Positions 1-8,145 of a stretch of 64,000 bases of DNA are shown here, one piece after another. A model generated the notes under the pieces. The model was not told where the DNA came from. It did not search any database and saw only the letters and a program-made list of their open reading frames with translations. The stretch is from assembly GCF_019039035.1 (NCBI RefSeq), contig NZ_JAHNZT010000005.1, forward strand, positions 329,360 through 393,359, read 5' to 3'. The stretch comes from Citreicoccus inhibens (GTDB lineage: Bacteria > Myxococcota > Myxococcia > Myxococcales > Myxococcaceae). The stretch's first letter is position 1. Each line of letters begins with the position of its first letter. The translations under genes and the position numbers were made by a program.

Positions 1-2070
1 AGCGCGCCCACGCGGGCTCCCGGCACGGTGGTGCTCCAGAAGGGCAGCGTGCTGTCCCCCGAGCGCAACGCGCAGGGGCGGCCGGGATGGGTGGAGCTGC
101 GGCAGAACACGCCGGGCGTGTTGGACGAGCGGCTGCGGGTGGCGCTGCGCCACGAGCTGGCCCATCAGTTCCTGTGGTGGGCCTGTCCCGCGTCCAGTGA
201 GGACCGGCTCTTCCACGAGGCGTTCGCGCTCATGACGAGCGGCGAGCTGGCCGCGTGGCGCGAGGCCCCGTACCAGTCGCTGTCGCGTGCGGCGACGGAG
301 GTGGCGCTCGCGCCGTCGGTGGACACGCTCCGGGCTCGGCGCGGGCTGGCCCGAATCCTGGGAGAGAGCCCGGGCTTCCCCGCGTCGCTGACGCGACGGC
401 TGCGCCAGTGTCAGGACGGCGCACGGTGGCTGGTGCCGCTGTCCTTGGATGAGCTGGCGGACGTGGCGGTGCGCGAGGCCGCGCCCGCGACGTTGGTGCT
501 CAGTCGGCACTCGGGCGAGGTGTTGCTGGCGGAGGGCGACGTGCGGCGTGCGCTGCCGTATGGCTCGACATTGAAGCCCTTCGTGTACGCGGCGTCGCGT
601 GAGCAGCCGGTGTTGCCGCGGCGAGAGGGCGTGCAGGAGTGGGCGTGTGGGCCGGGCCTGCCCGACAAGGTGGATGCGCGCACGGCGCTCCTTCGCTCGT
701 GCAATGGGTACTTCCTGGATTGGGAGGCGGCGGGCTCGGCGCCTCGGTCATTCGGGGCCTGGGGGCCGGTGCTGTCCGCGGTGGGGCTCGCGGGTGACGC
801 GGTGGACATGGCGGAGGCCATCGGGCTGCGCTCCACGCGGGCGGTGTCCCCATGGGGAATGGCGCAGGCCTACCGGCTGCTCGCGGAGGCGCGTCCGGAC
901 GTGATGGCGCTCCTGGCGGACAACGCTGCGCGAGGGACATTGAGCGACTTGCCCGCGTCCTCGGCGCTGGTGGGGGTGGCGACCAAGACGGGCACGGTGC
1001 GCGACGCGGCGAGCCGCCCGCAGTTCGGGTGGATTGTCGCGGTGGATGGGGACGTGGTGGCGGTGCTCCTGCGGCCTGGAAAGATGCCTCGGCAGTTCGC
1101 GGACGAGGTCCCGAAGGTGCTGGCGCGGGGGAAGGGGCGTGGAGGGGCGGAGGCGGCGCGCGTACAGGTGCTGGGGTTGGTGGCCCCGACTGTCGTCGAG
1201 GCGCGGTGCCCGGGACTTGGGTTCGCGCTGGAGGCCGGAGTTCCTCGCGCGGTGCCGGGAGCGTTCTCTGCGCTGGCGGGGTTGGTGGCGAAGGGACCCG
1301 CGGTGTGTCTGGGGATGCCGTGGCGCGTGCGTTTCCCCGATGGAGCGGAGGAGGGGCGAGATTACGCGGGGGTGTTCACGTGGGACGTGCCGCCAGCGTA
1401 TCGACCGCCGCCGGGAGTGCCGACGACGCCTCGGGCCTTGAAGGCGCGGCGGGGCTCGGACTTCGTCTTTCGCACCACGCGGCTCCAGTACGTGGCGGGC
1501 GTGGTGACGGCGGAGGACGCGCTCTTGACGGGCGAGGCGCGCGTGGCGCTGGCGCGCGTGGTGGCGCACAACGAGCGGCACAGTCGGCATCCGGACCGGG
1601 CCGTCTGTGACACGACGCACTGTCAGGCCTTTCGAGGCACGGTGCGGGCGAAGAGGGAAGAGACGCGCGCGCTGTCGCTGCCGGCGCTGCCCTGGGATGC
1701 GTGGTTGCCATTCTCCCAGGGAGGTGATGAGCCCTGGAAGGAGGAGCGCCCGCGCGAGCAGGTGGAGGCGGTGTTGGGGAAGGGGTTGGTGTCCCTGCGC
1801 TTCGATGCGGGGCGTGTGCTGTATCTGCGCGGCGTGGTGGAGGCGGGGACGCCGTACGAGGACGCACGCACGCTGCCCTGCGAGTTGTTGCGCTCGGCGC
1901 TCAAGTTGCTGGCGTGTCCACGGCAGGCCTCGTTCGACGGCGAGCGCGTGGTGTTCGAGGGGCAGGGCAAGGGCCACGGCGAGGGACTGGACGTGGAGGC
2001 AGCCAAATCCAGTGGCCTGTCCAGCGATGCGCTGCTCCAGCGCGCCTACGGGAAGCCCGTGCCCCGCTGA
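1..2070 (+). CDS. Left-truncated peptidoglycan protein: HExxH + transpeptidase-like + SpoIID-like
   Basis: The frame is open to the left edge, so the true N terminus lies outside the window; the first in-frame start inside is GTG at 28, and residues here are numbered from it. Three modules are visible. HELAH at 42-46 fits a zinc-metalloprotease motif. A penicillin-binding-protein-like region shows the serine triad in order: STLK (S180, K183), SCN (S224-N226) and KTG (320-322). The C-terminal ~190 residues look like SpoIID/LytB: a GVVTAED segment with Glu496 at the catalytic position, HCQAFRG near 531-537 and a final GHGEGLDVEAA motif. SpoIID enzymes cleave denuded glycan; the SxxK/SxN/KTG fold makes or hydrolyses peptide cross-links. 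The joined set suggests a periplasmic wall-remodelling enzyme. YfaQ/DUF2300-type proteins of bacterial alpha-2-macroglobulin loci are a possible family, recalled and unverified. It converges with the next gene, 7 bases away. Confidence 0.75.
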   Translation, partial: SAPTRAPGTVVLQKGSVLSPERNAQGRPGWVELRQNTPGVLDERLRVALRHELAHQFLWWACPASSEDRLFHEAFALMTSGELAAWREAPYQSLSRAATEVALAPSVDTLRARRGLARILGESPGFPASLTRRLRQCQDGARWLVPLSLDELADVAVREAAPATLVLSRHSGEVLLAEGDVRRALPYGSTLKPFVYAASREQPVLPRREGVQEWACGPGLPDKVDARTALLRSCNGYFLDWEAAGSAPRSFGAWGPVLSAVGLAGDAVDMAEAIGLRSTRAVSPWGMAQAYRLLAEARPDVMALLADNAARGTLSDLPASSALVGVATKTGTVRDAASRPQFGWIVAVDGDVVAVLLRPGKMPRQFADEVPKVLARGKGRGGAEAARVQVLGLVAPTVVEARCPGLGFALEAGVPRAVPGAFSALAGLVAKGPAVCLGMPWRVRFPDGAEEGRDYAGVFTWDVPPAYRPPPGVPTTPRALKARRGSDFVFRTTRLQYVAGVVTAEDALLTGEARVALARVVAHNERHSRHPDRAVCDTTHCQAFRGTVRAKREETRALSLPALPWDAWLPFSQGGDEPWKEERPREQVEAVLGKGLVSLRFDAGRVLYLRGVVEAGTPYEDARTLPCELLRSALKLLACPRQASFDGERVVFEGQGKGHGEGLDVEAAKSSGLSSDALLQRAYGKPVPR

Positions 2071-2077
2071 CGGGGCG

Positions 2078-3421
2078 TCAGGCGGTTCTGCCCACGGTGA
2101 GTCGGCGCATCATGGCTCGCACGGTGGCGCCTGGGTCCGCGCTGCGGCCTCGGCCCACTTCGCCCAGCAGGGCCGCGGCTCGCACGGCGTTTCCTCCCGC
2201 GCGCTCCAGGGCCACCGACAAGGCCATTCGCTCGAGTGACTCGACTTCCGCTCGCAGGTTGAAGGTGCCCGCGTCCATGGCCCGTGACAGGGCGCTCGCG
2301 TCCAGACAGCCGCGCGCCGTGTGCTCCAGTCCTCGCTTCAACACGCGGCGCGGCAGGTCCGACGGGAGGACCTCCGTGCCCGCCCGCTTGTAGACGAGCA
2401 CCTCGAACAGCACGTTGCGCAGCTCTCGGATGTTGCCGGGCCAGGGATACGCCTGGAGCGCGGCCAGTGCCTCGGGCGTGACGTGCAGCGGTCCCTGCGG
2501 CGCGGTGGGCTCCTCGCGCTGGAAGCGCGCGATGAAGTGCTCCGCCAACGCGGGCAGGTCCTCCGCGCGCTCGCGCAGCGGGGGCAGTTGAATGCTCACG
2601 ATGGCCAGTCGCTCGTACAGGTCCGCCCCAAACGCCCCCTTCGCGATGAGCTCGCGCAAGTCTCGATTGGTCGCCGCGAGGATGCGGAAGTCCACCTTGC
2701 GCGGCTCGGACTCTCCCAGCCGCGTCACCACCCGGTCCTCCAACACGCGCAACAACTTCATCTGGAGCGACAGCGGCGTGTCATCGATTTCATCCAGGAA
2801 CACCGTGCCGCGCTCGGCCGCCATGAGCTGCCCGTCGAAGCCGTGCGTCGCACCCGAGAACGCGCCCTTCGCGTAGCCGAACAGCTCTCCCTCCATCAGC
2901 TCATTGGGAATGGCGGCGCAGTTGATGGGGACGAAGCGGCCCTCGCGACGCGCGCTCCAAACGTGCAGCAAGCGCGCGGTCACCTCCTTGCCCGTCCCCG
3001 TCTCCCCGGTAATCAACACGGGCATCGACGTGCGTGCCGCGCGCGCCATCTGTTCCAGCACGGCACGCGCCGCCGCGCTCCGTGCCACGAAGGTGCTCGC
3101 CTCGGTGGGCGCGGTCTCTGGCGCCGCCAGCTCCGCGAGCCGCGCCATCAAGCGCTCAGTCCCCGCGGGCCCACCCAGCCACACGGCGTCGTATGCGCCC
3201 GCCAGCGCGGCCTCGGTGGAGGCCTGCGGTGAGAGCTTCGCTCGCGACACCCAGACCCACGGCCGTCCACCTGGGGGCGCGGAGGGAACGCGTGCCCCGC
3301 CCGCCGTGTGCAGCACGACCATGTCGGCCGTGCCCCTCGTGACGAGCCGATGTCCCGCCGACGTCAGCCGCGCGGACAGCGACGACGGAGGGGGCGGGCC
3401 CTCCCACCGGATGTTGGCCAT
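2078..3421 (-). CDS. Sigma-54-dependent transcriptional activator (AAA+)
   Basis: A 447-residue bacterial enhancer-binding protein. Residues 1-105 form a poorly conserved N-terminal sensory region without the Asp/Lys set of a response-regulator receiver, so the input is not obvious phosphorylation. The AAA+ core starts near 112, with Walker A GETGTGKE (139-146), the sigma-54 contact loop GAFSGA (186-191, a Ser variant of GAFTGA) and Walker B VFLDEID (207-213). The last ~60 residues include a Fis-like helix-turn-helix (GNAVRAAALLGEVGRG). The family remodels sigma-54 RNA polymerase at -24/-12 promoters using ATP. It is transcribed divergently from the SPFH protein gene, and the shared intergenic region holds a -24/-12-like sequence pointing at that gene, which is therefore the likeliest target (inference). 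Start ATG at 3421. Confidence 0.9.
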   Translation of the reverse strand: MANIRWEGPPPPSSLSARLTSAGHRLVTRGTADMVVLHTAGGARVPSAPPGGRPWVWVSRAKLSPQASTEAALAGAYDAVWLGGPAGTERLMARLAELAAPETAPTEASTFVARSAAARAVLEQMARAARTSMPVLITGETGTGKEVTARLLHVWSARREGRFVPINCAAIPNELMEGELFGYAKGAFSGATHGFDGQLMAAERGTVFLDEIDDTPLSLQMKLLRVLEDRVVTRLGESEPRKVDFRILAATNRDLRELIAKGAFGADLYERLAIVSIQLPPLRERAEDLPALAEHFIARFQREEPTAPQGPLHVTPEALAALQAYPWPGNIRELRNVLFEVLVYKRAGTEVLPSDLPRRVLKRGLEHTARGCLDASALSRAMDAGTFNLRAEVESLERMALSVALERAGGNAVRAAALLGEVGRGRSADPGATVRAMMRRLTVGRTA

Positions 3422-3515
3422 GCGCCGAAATCAATCACCGGCCATGCGGAAATCCAATTCGGTTTCGTCGCGACGCCCCGCCACCCGCTCCAAGTGATTC
3501 CAGCGGGTTGGCGTG

Positions 3516-3531
3516 TGGCCTGGTGGATGCA
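3516..3531 (+). promoter_or_regulatory. Candidate sigma-54 promoter upstream of SPFH gene
   Basis: TGGCCTGGTGGATGCA has GG and GC separated by exactly 10 bases and resembles the -24/-12 consensus TGGCACG-N4-TTGCA with about three mismatches. It lies ~40 bases before the SPFH start, and the sigma-54 activator gene is directly divergent. GG-N10-GC occurs by chance in GC-rich DNA, so confidence is moderate. Confidence 0.4.
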
Positions 3532-3569
3532 GTGCCGAGCAGGCGACTTCGAAAGGAAGGTCACATCGG

Positions 3570-5522
3570 ATGTTGGACTTCATGGCGTCCCACGAGGTGC
3601 TGCTCGGCGTGGGCGTGGGCGTGCCCGTCGTGCTGCTCTGGCTCGTGTTCAAGGTGGGCTGCGTCGTCATTGGAGAGGGGGAGTCCGGACTGGTCATCAA
3701 GCGCTTCGGCGCGGCGCTGCCGCCTGGGCGCCTCATCGCGCGCGGGGGCGAGGCGGGGTATCAGGCGCGACTCTTGTCCCCGGGTTGGCACCTTGGGCTG
3801 TGGCGCTGGCGCTACAAGGTGAAGCGCGTGCCGCTCATCGTGGTGCCACCCGGCGAGGTCGCGCTGGTGGTGGCCAATGACGGTCAGCCCCTGCCCGGCG
3901 AGCGGCTCCTGGGGTGCGCGGTGGAGTGCGACGGCTTCCAGGACGCCGAGGCGTTCCTCGACCATGGCGGTGAGCGCGGCCGTCAGCTCTCCATCCTCAC
4001 GGCGGGCACGTACCGCATCAACCCCGCGCTGTTCGACGTGGTGACCGTGGCCAATGCCAAGCGGCACGGCGTGGACCCCACCGAGCTGCGCGTGTTCCAC
4101 GTGCCCCCGGACCGCGTGGGCATCGTGACGGCGAACGACGGTCGGCCGGTGCCGGCGGGCGACATGGCCGGCCCCATCATCCCGGACCACGACAGCTTCC
4201 AGCGTCCGCAGGCGTTCATCGACGCGGGCGGCTGCCGAGGCTTGCAGGAGGAGGTGCTGCTCGCGGGCGCGTGGAACCTCAACCCGTGGTTCGTGAAGGT
4301 GGAGCTGATTCCGCTCACCGAGATTCCCATCGGCTACGTGGGCGTCGTGGTGTCCTATGTGGGGCGCGAGCACCTGGACGTGTCCGGTGACGCGTTCACG
4401 CACGGGGACCTGGTGGAGCGCGGGCGCAAGGGTGTCTGGGTGGAGCCGCTCTTGCCGGGCAAGCACCCGCTCAACACGCGCGTGATGAAGGTGGAGCTGG
4501 TGCCCACGACGAACATCGTCCTCAACTGGGCCAACCGCACGGAGGCGCACCACTACGACTCGCAGCTGTCCAGCATCCTGGTGCGCAGCAAGGACGGCTT
4601 CGGGTTCAGCCTGGACGTGTCGCAAATCATCCACATTGGCGCCAAGAACGCGCCGCGCGTGATTTCGCGCGTGGGCAGCATGCAGAACCTGGTGGACCAC
4701 GTGCTCCAGCCGGTGGTGGGCAACTACTTCCGCAACTCGGCGCAGGAGGTGACGGTGCTGGACTTCCTGTCGGCGCGGAGCGCTCGGCAGCAGCAGGCCT
4801 ATGACGCCATCCAGGTGGCGTTGCAGGAGTACGACGTCGAGTGCATCGACACGCTCATTGGCGACATCGTGCCGCCCGCGGAGCTGATGAAGACGCAGAC
4901 GGACCGGAAGATCGCCGAGGAGCTTCAGCGCACGTACGAGGTGCAGCGCGAGGCGGAGGTGAAGCGGCAGGACCTCCAGCGCGAGCTGGCCATCGCCAAC
5001 ATCCAGTCGGAGGTGGTGCGCAGCGAGCAGCAGGTGCGCATCTGCGAGCAGAACGCGCGGGCGCAGGTGGAGACGGCCAAGGGCGAGGCCGCCTCCGTGC
5101 GCGCCCGCTCGGAAGCCGAGGCCGAGTCGCTCAAGCGCGTGGGGCTGGCGAAAGCGGAGGCCGAGGCCGAGCAGGTGGGCCGCGTGGGCGCCGCGCGGGC
5201 GCAGGCCGAGGCCGAGGCCGTGCGTCAGGTGGGCCTGGCGAAGGCGGAGGCGTATCGCATGGGACAGGAGGCGCTGGGCGCGGCGGCGTACACCGCGATG
5301 CAGATCGCCACGGTGCTGGCCGAGCACGGCGTGAAGCTCGTGCCGGACATCGCGGTGGGCGGTGGCCAGGGCGGGCAGTCCGGGTTGGCCGAGGCGATGC
5401 TCGCGCGCATGTTCGCGGCGACCCAGGGCCTGCCGATGTCCGCGAAGGAGTCGGCGCGGAGTGGCGCGCCGGCTGCTCGTCCCCCGGCCGGGTCGGCGGG
5501 TGAGCCTCGCAAGGCGCTGTAA
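3570..5522 (+). CDS. SPFH/band-7 (flotillin-like) membrane protein with repeated N-terminal beta modules
   Basis: I take ATG 3570 (AGGAAGG nine bases upstream) over a start 19 codons earlier, giving 650 residues. A membrane segment (about 11-33) is followed by tandem modules of ~75-80 residues: one copy runs near 95-160 (ANDGQPLPG ... LTAGTYRINP), a second near 179-248 (ANDGRPVPAG ... LLAGAWNLNP), and diverged copies lie before (35-90) and after (252-311). The SPFH/band-7 core follows at about 310-460, then a long Glu/Ala/Arg/Gln-rich coiled coil (about 450-590) with repeated KAEAEAE-type units, then a Gly/Ala/Pro-rich tail. SPFH proteins oligomerise at membranes and organise microdomains; this one resembles YqiK/flotillin more than HflK/C. 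It probably stands alone, since an 11-bp terminator-like hairpin follows. A sigma-54-like promoter and a divergent activator suggest conditional expression. Confidence 0.85.
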   Translation: MLDFMASHEVLLGVGVGVPVVLLWLVFKVGCVVIGEGESGLVIKRFGAALPPGRLIARGGEAGYQARLLSPGWHLGLWRWRYKVKRVPLIVVPPGEVALVVANDGQPLPGERLLGCAVECDGFQDAEAFLDHGGERGRQLSILTAGTYRINPALFDVVTVANAKRHGVDPTELRVFHVPPDRVGIVTANDGRPVPAGDMAGPIIPDHDSFQRPQAFIDAGGCRGLQEEVLLAGAWNLNPWFVKVELIPLTEIPIGYVGVVVSYVGREHLDVSGDAFTHGDLVERGRKGVWVEPLLPGKHPLNTRVMKVELVPTTNIVLNWANRTEAHHYDSQLSSILVRSKDGFGFSLDVSQIIHIGAKNAPRVISRVGSMQNLVDHVLQPVVGNYFRNSAQEVTVLDFLSARSARQQQAYDAIQVALQEYDVECIDTLIGDIVPPAELMKTQTDRKIAEELQRTYEVQREAEVKRQDLQRELAIANIQSEVVRSEQQVRICEQNARAQVETAKGEAASVRARSEAEAESLKRVGLAKAEAEAEQVGRVGAARAQAEAEAVRQVGLAKAEAYRMGQEALGAAAYTAMQIATVLAEHGVKLVPDIAVGGGQGGQSGLAEAMLARMFAATQGLPMSAKESARSGAPAARPPAGSAGEPRKAL

Positions 5523-5548
5523 CGACGCGGTGCGGGGTTCGGGCGTGT

Positions 5549-5581
5549 CTCCCCACGGGCGCTCCGTCGCCCCGTGGGGAG
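5549..5581 (+). terminator. Terminator-like hairpin after SPFH gene
   Basis: Perfect 11-bp inverted repeat (CTCCCCACGGG, 5549-5559, and CCCGTGGGGAG, 5571-5581) with an 11-base loop, 27 bases after the SPFH stop. No T tract follows. Confidence 0.45.
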
Positions 5582-5661
5582 GGGCGGGCAGGCGGGCTCG
5601 GATTGCCGGTGCTCGTCAGGCGTTCGCAGCTTCCCTCGGCGTCACTCGATGGGAGGCAGAC

Positions 5662-6330
5662 ATGCGCAAGAACACGTGGGGCAAGCGAGCCGTCCTGGCC
5701 ACGATGATGACGGGGGCGTTCGGCTTCGGCGTCGTCGCGCACGCGGACGACAAGATGGCGAAGCAGGACAAGCAAGTGGGCGAAGCCGCCGCCAAGCGGA
5801 CGAAGTACGTGGGGCGGCTGGCCCTCTTCAACTCCAAGCAGATCGCCCTGGCGCAATTGGCCGAGCAACAGGCGACGGATCCGCAAGTGAAGGCCTTCGC
5901 CAGCCAGCTGCTCCAGGACCACCAGAGCAATCAAGCGGACCTGAAGGCCTGGGCCCAGAGCAAGCAGATCGAAGTCGACACCGTGGACCTCTCCGGCAAT
6001 CAGGAGGGCGTCGGTGGCTCCGGCATGCAGCAGGGCTACAACGACAAGATGAAGAATGTCGGCGAGAAGCTGGGCAAGCAGATCGATGAGGACCGCAAGG
6101 AAATCAACGAGCTGAAGGCCAAGCAGGGCAAGGAGTTCGACAAGGCCTTCTTGTCGCGCATCGCGGACGACCAGAAGGACGGGCGCGAGCTCTTGAACGA
6201 CGGTCGTCGTGAGTACAAGAACGACGCCACGTTCCTCGCGCTGCTCAACAAGACCGAGACCGTGGTGGACAGCCACGAGAGCACGGCGAAGCAGCTCGAG
6301 AAGCAGATGAAGTCGTCGAAGATGCCGTAG
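5662..6330 (+). CDS. Exported DUF4142-family protein
   Basis: A 222-residue protein starting at ATG 5662, chosen because GGGAGG lies seven bases upstream and the product then begins with a signal peptide (MRKNTWGKRAV, hydrophobic stretch, cleavage near AHA-DD). The mature part is charged and helical with the DUF4142 pattern: a helix with LALFNSKQIALAQLAEQQATD, then VKAFASQLLQDHQ, then a second half carrying FDKAFLSRIADDQKDG and a final ESTAKQLEKQM helix. This is the ferritin-like four-helix layout of the family, but no metal-binding set is evident, and DUF4142 proteins have no firmly established biochemical role. It is probably periplasmic. It lies in its own unit, downstream of the SPFH terminator-like hairpin. 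Confidence 0.8.
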   Translation: MRKNTWGKRAVLATMMTGAFGFGVVAHADDKMAKQDKQVGEAAAKRTKYVGRLALFNSKQIALAQLAEQQATDPQVKAFASQLLQDHQSNQADLKAWAQSKQIEVDTVDLSGNQEGVGGSGMQQGYNDKMKNVGEKLGKQIDEDRKEINELKAKQGKEFDKAFLSRIADDQKDGRELLNDGRREYKNDATFLALLNKTETVVDSHESTAKQLEKQMKSSKMP

Positions 6331-6408
6331 CCCTCGCGATGTAGTCCGGTGGTCGTCCGGGGCTCGGGCCGGTTGACGCGGCCCGGGCCCGGCGCCTATC
6401 CCGGCCCC

Positions 6409-7374
6409 ATGAGGACCGGGGCCTGGATGACGGGGGCAGTGCTGGCGACGGCGCTGTTCTTCTCCTGCGCCACCCCGGCGCCGCCGCCCCCCGCGGTGCC
6501 GCTCGTTGGCGCCACGTCCGAGGGGCCCTTCGTCCCCGAGGCGCGTGACCTGTTCGCGGGCTGCACGCCGCTGCCGGACAGTCCCACGGCTCGCACGTGG
6601 CGCTGCGCGGGGATGTCGCTGTGGTTGGAGGAGCGTCAGGACCTGGAGCCCGCGCGGGCGCTCGCGGAGGCCCGGGCTCGCGTCATCGCGCGATTGGGCG
6701 CTGCGGGGCTGACGGAGTCGCGTGAGTCGCTGCCGCTCGTGGGGGCGTCGTGGCCCGCGCTGCGCTTCGCCGCCCGCGCTCCGGAGGGCGCGTGTCGCGC
6801 GTCGGGCTACGTCACGGTGGTGGCGCCCCTGGCGGGGCGGCGGCGTCAGCTCGGCTGCATCGTTCCGGGAGAGGACCGCGCGGAGCTGGCGCGGTGCCTG
6901 GAGCGCTTCGAGTTCCTCGCCGCGCATGGCAACCCCGAGGGCGACGTGTTGGACCCCGCCGCGCTGCTGCTGCCGCCGCGCCTGCCGTGGCGCGTGCTGA
7001 CGGTGCCTCCGGGCTGTCGTCTGGCCAGCTCCACGAGTCGGTCCGGGCGCATCCGCTGCGAGGACGCGACGTTCTCATGGAGCGTCTTCGCTCCGACGGA
7101 GAACACCACGGGGCTCGCGCGCTGGCGCGACCAGAGCGTGGCGGAGTTGCACGACGCGCTGCCCGGCTCGGGGCCCGTGGAGGAGGTGGACTGTCGGCTG
7201 GAGGTGCGGCCCACGCGCTGCTTCCGGTTCACCACGCCCGGGCCCGAGGGCGCGCGCGTGCTGTGGGCCGCCGCCGTGACGTGGCAAGGCGGTGCGCTGT
7301 TCGCGGCCTGTGATTTCCCGTCGGGCGCGCTGGGGTTCCCCGCTGCGTGCAATGGTGTGTTCACCCCTCGCTGA
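6409..7374 (+). CDS. Hypothetical lipoprotein
   Basis: A 321-residue protein beginning at ATG 6409, chosen because it gives a short lipoprotein signal peptide ending LFFSC (Cys20); an upstream in-frame start would add 20 residues without a signal. The mature part begins with a Pro/Ala linker and contains at least nine further Cys residues, often in pairs along the sequence (GCTPL...WRCAG, GCRL...RCED, CRLEV...RCF), suggesting disulfides in an envelope-facing domain. No known family is recognised. A weak promoter (TTGACG at 6373, TATCCC at 6397, 18-base spacer) lies so close that the transcript could start almost at the ATG. It sits 6 bases before the ABC transporter ATPase, so the three genes may be cotranscribed, although no functional link is evident. 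Confidence 0.65.
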   Translation: MRTGAWMTGAVLATALFFSCATPAPPPPAVPLVGATSEGPFVPEARDLFAGCTPLPDSPTARTWRCAGMSLWLEERQDLEPARALAEARARVIARLGAAGLTESRESLPLVGASWPALRFAARAPEGACRASGYVTVVAPLAGRRRQLGCIVPGEDRAELARCLERFEFLAAHGNPEGDVLDPAALLLPPRLPWRVLTVPPGCRLASSTSRSGRIRCEDATFSWSVFAPTENTTGLARWRDQSVAELHDALPGSGPVEEVDCRLEVRPTRCFRFTTPGPEGARVLWAAAVTWQGGALFAACDFPSGALGFPAACNGVFTPR

Positions 7375-7380
7375 AGGACG

Positions 7381-8145
7381 GTGCCCGTGTACGAGCTGGA
7401 GGACGTGTCCAAGCGCTTCGGCTCCACCTGGGCACTGCATCCGCTGTCACTGACGTTGCCGTCCGGCCGCACCACGGTGCTCCTCGGTCCGAGCGGCTGT
7501 GGCAAGTCCACCTTGCTGCGCTTGCTCAACGGCCTGTCGCGCCCGGACACCGGCCGCGTCCTCTTCGAGGGACAGCCTCTGCCAGCAGAAGGCGACCCGC
7601 TCCTCGCCCTGCGGCGCCGCGTGGGCTACGCGCTTCAGGGCGGCGGGTTGTTTCCGCACCTCACGGGCACGCACAACGTCACGCTCATGGCCCAGCACCT
7701 GCGCTGGCCCGCGGCGCGCACGCGTGAGCGCTTGGACGTGCTCCTGGAGCTGACGCGCTTCCCCGCCGAGGCGCTGGAGCGCTATCCGGCGCAGCTCTCG
7801 GGAGGCCAGCGGCAGCGCGTGGCGCTGATGCGCGCGCTGATGTTGGACCCGGACGTGCTGCTGTTGGATGAGCCGCTGGGCGCGTTGGACCCGCTGGTGC
7901 GCCACGAGCTGCAAGCGGACCTGCGCGGCATCTTCGCGCGCCTGCGCAAGACGGTGGTGCTGGTGACGCACGACCTCGCGGAGGCGGCGTTCCTGGGGGA
8001 TGACCTCGTGCTGATGCGCGAGGGGCGGGTGGTGCAGCAGGGCGCGTTGCGAGAGCTGGAGGCGCGGCCCGCGGATCCCTTCGTCACCCGCTTCATCCAG
8101 GCGCAGCGTCCCTTGCCGCTCTCCGGTGACGAGGTGGCGTCGTGA
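7381..8145 (+). CDS. ABC transporter ATPase, osmoprotectant/quaternary-amine type
   Basis: A 254-residue ATPase starting with GTG. All motifs are present: Walker A GPSGCGKST (about 39-47), Q-loop in YALQGG, signature LSGGQRQR, Walker B LLLDEPLGALD and the switch His in LVTHD. It ends soon after the core, so it lacks the C-terminal CBS domains of OpuCA/ProV-type ATPases. Its stop overlaps the start of the binding protein-permease gene by 4 bases (GTGA), indicating translational coupling. Together they make a minimal two-gene importer in which the ATPase powers uptake of a small compatible solute such as glycine betaine, choline or carnitine. The substrate is inferred from the partner's family, not from binding-site residues. 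Confidence 0.9.
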   Translation: MPVYELEDVSKRFGSTWALHPLSLTLPSGRTTVLLGPSGCGKSTLLRLLNGLSRPDTGRVLFEGQPLPAEGDPLLALRRRVGYALQGGGLFPHLTGTHNVTLMAQHLRWPAARTRERLDVLLELTRFPAEALERYPAQLSGGQRQRVALMRALMLDPDVLLLDEPLGALDPLVRHELQADLRGIFARLRKTVVLVTHDLAEAAFLGDDLVLMREGRVVQQGALRELEARPADPFVTRFIQAQRPLPLSGDEVAS

